Of a DNA stretch of 6,300 nucleotides, positions 5,942 to 6,300 are shown in pieces. Each line of letters begins with the position of its first letter. Position 1 is the first letter of the stretch. The notes below the pieces were generated by a model. It was not told where the DNA came from, ran no database searches, and saw only the letters and a program-made list of their open reading frames with translations. This DNA comes from a bacterium. GTDB taxonomy: Bacteria; Chloroflexota; Chloroflexia; Thermomicrobiales; UBA6265. The stretch lies in assembly GCA_029977305.1 (NCBI GenBank), contig JAPOLF010000114.1:1-6300 (forward strand). The letters run 5' to 3'. The position numbers and the translations under genes are program-made.

Positions 5942-6300
5942 TTACCGAACCTCGTAGCCGAGCGACGTGATCAACTCGGCGTGCTTCTCTCGGAAGATCG
6001 CGAGGTGCTCCTCGTTCAGTTTCTTCTTGGAGTCTCCGCTCTTCGCGACGCGGACATGCGAGTGTGCTTGGCCCTTCTCTCGGGCGCGCATGTTCTCCGC
6101 ACTGCAATAGTCGATCGCGTGCTCGATCTGCGCGAGGCTCACCGGCGCGATCTGCTCCGCGAGTGCGGTCAACTCCTTGATCGGATCCTCGTGCAGGTTC
6201 TCGTACCGCACGACGTGCGTCCGTCCGCTCTGCACCCACGCCTGTGCACGCTTCATGTTGTTGCGGAAACCGCCTTGTCGCAGGTACTGGTAGACCGCCT
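5942..6300 (-). CDS. Sulfotransferase, first in transcription order (5' end beyond window)
   Basis: Only the C-terminal half of about 118 codons is visible; the frame stays open to the right edge, so the ATG at 6256 is internal, not the start. The residues before it (AVYQYLRQGGFRNN) align with AVLEFLATTYEEYL of the neighbouring paralog. VVRYENLHEDPIKEL, RVAKSGDSKKKL and the end SLGYEVR match both complete sulfotransferases. By comparison with the neighbour, about 127 residues are missing, including the PAPS 5'-phosphosulfate loop and the Arg/Ser pair, so catalytic competence cannot be judged. The stop is TAA at 5944-5942, followed by a 30-base gap to the next gene. Confidence 0.88.
   Translation of the reverse strand, partial: AVYQYLRQGGFRNNMKRAQAWVQSGRTHVVRYENLHEDPIKELTALAEQIAPVSLAQIEHAIDYCSAENMRAREKGQAHSHVRVAKSGDSKKKLNEEHLAIFREKHAELITSLGYEVR

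Noticed and set aside
5942..6256. A short separate 104-residue gene starting at ATG 6256
   Set aside because: The frame is open upstream to the window edge and the upstream residues align with the neighbouring paralogs, so this is the 3' part of a full-size sulfotransferase.

Overview
This is a GC-rich bacterial stretch in which every supported gene reads on the minus strand, so transcription runs from right (6300) to left (1). Nine genes are visible, two of them cut by the window edges. The small gaps, overlaps and uniform direction suggest one long transcription unit, or two with an internal promoter near 3480. GC-rich codon usage, the GTG start and the style of the proteins would fit Chloroflexota (Thermomicrobia-like) or a similar GC-rich lineage. 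This placement is a weak inference, because no rRNA or other marker is present.

In transcription order, the first region (6300 to 4430) is a tandem set of three paralogous sulfotransferases of about 240 residues: one partial (6300-5942), then two complete (5911-5180 and 5149-4430). They share PAPS-binding signatures and near-identical C-terminal ends. Next come a small uncharacterised 86-residue protein (4399-4139) and a four-helix CvpA-family membrane protein (4102-3548). A 137-bp gap follows, the longest non-coding stretch in the window, and it carries a candidate extended -10 promoter.

After the gap comes a tightly packed set of four genes: a sugar-1-phosphate nucleotidyltransferase with a C-terminal hexapeptide-repeat tail (3410-2427), ribosomal protein L11 methyltransferase prmA (2430-1501, ATGA overlap), an uncharacterised 157-residue helical protein (1508-1035, 8-bp overlap), and a UDP-glucose 6-dehydrogenase-family enzyme (1001 to the left edge, C-terminus missing).

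The nucleotidyltransferase and the dehydrogenase could act in sequence: NDP-sugar formation, then oxidation to an NDP-uronic acid. With the sulfotransferases upstream, this raises the possibility that the locus helps make a sulfated, acidic surface glycan. That is inference: no glycosyltransferase, exporter or PAPS-synthesis gene is visible here. No RNA genes, mobile elements, CRISPR arrays or clear terminators were seen.
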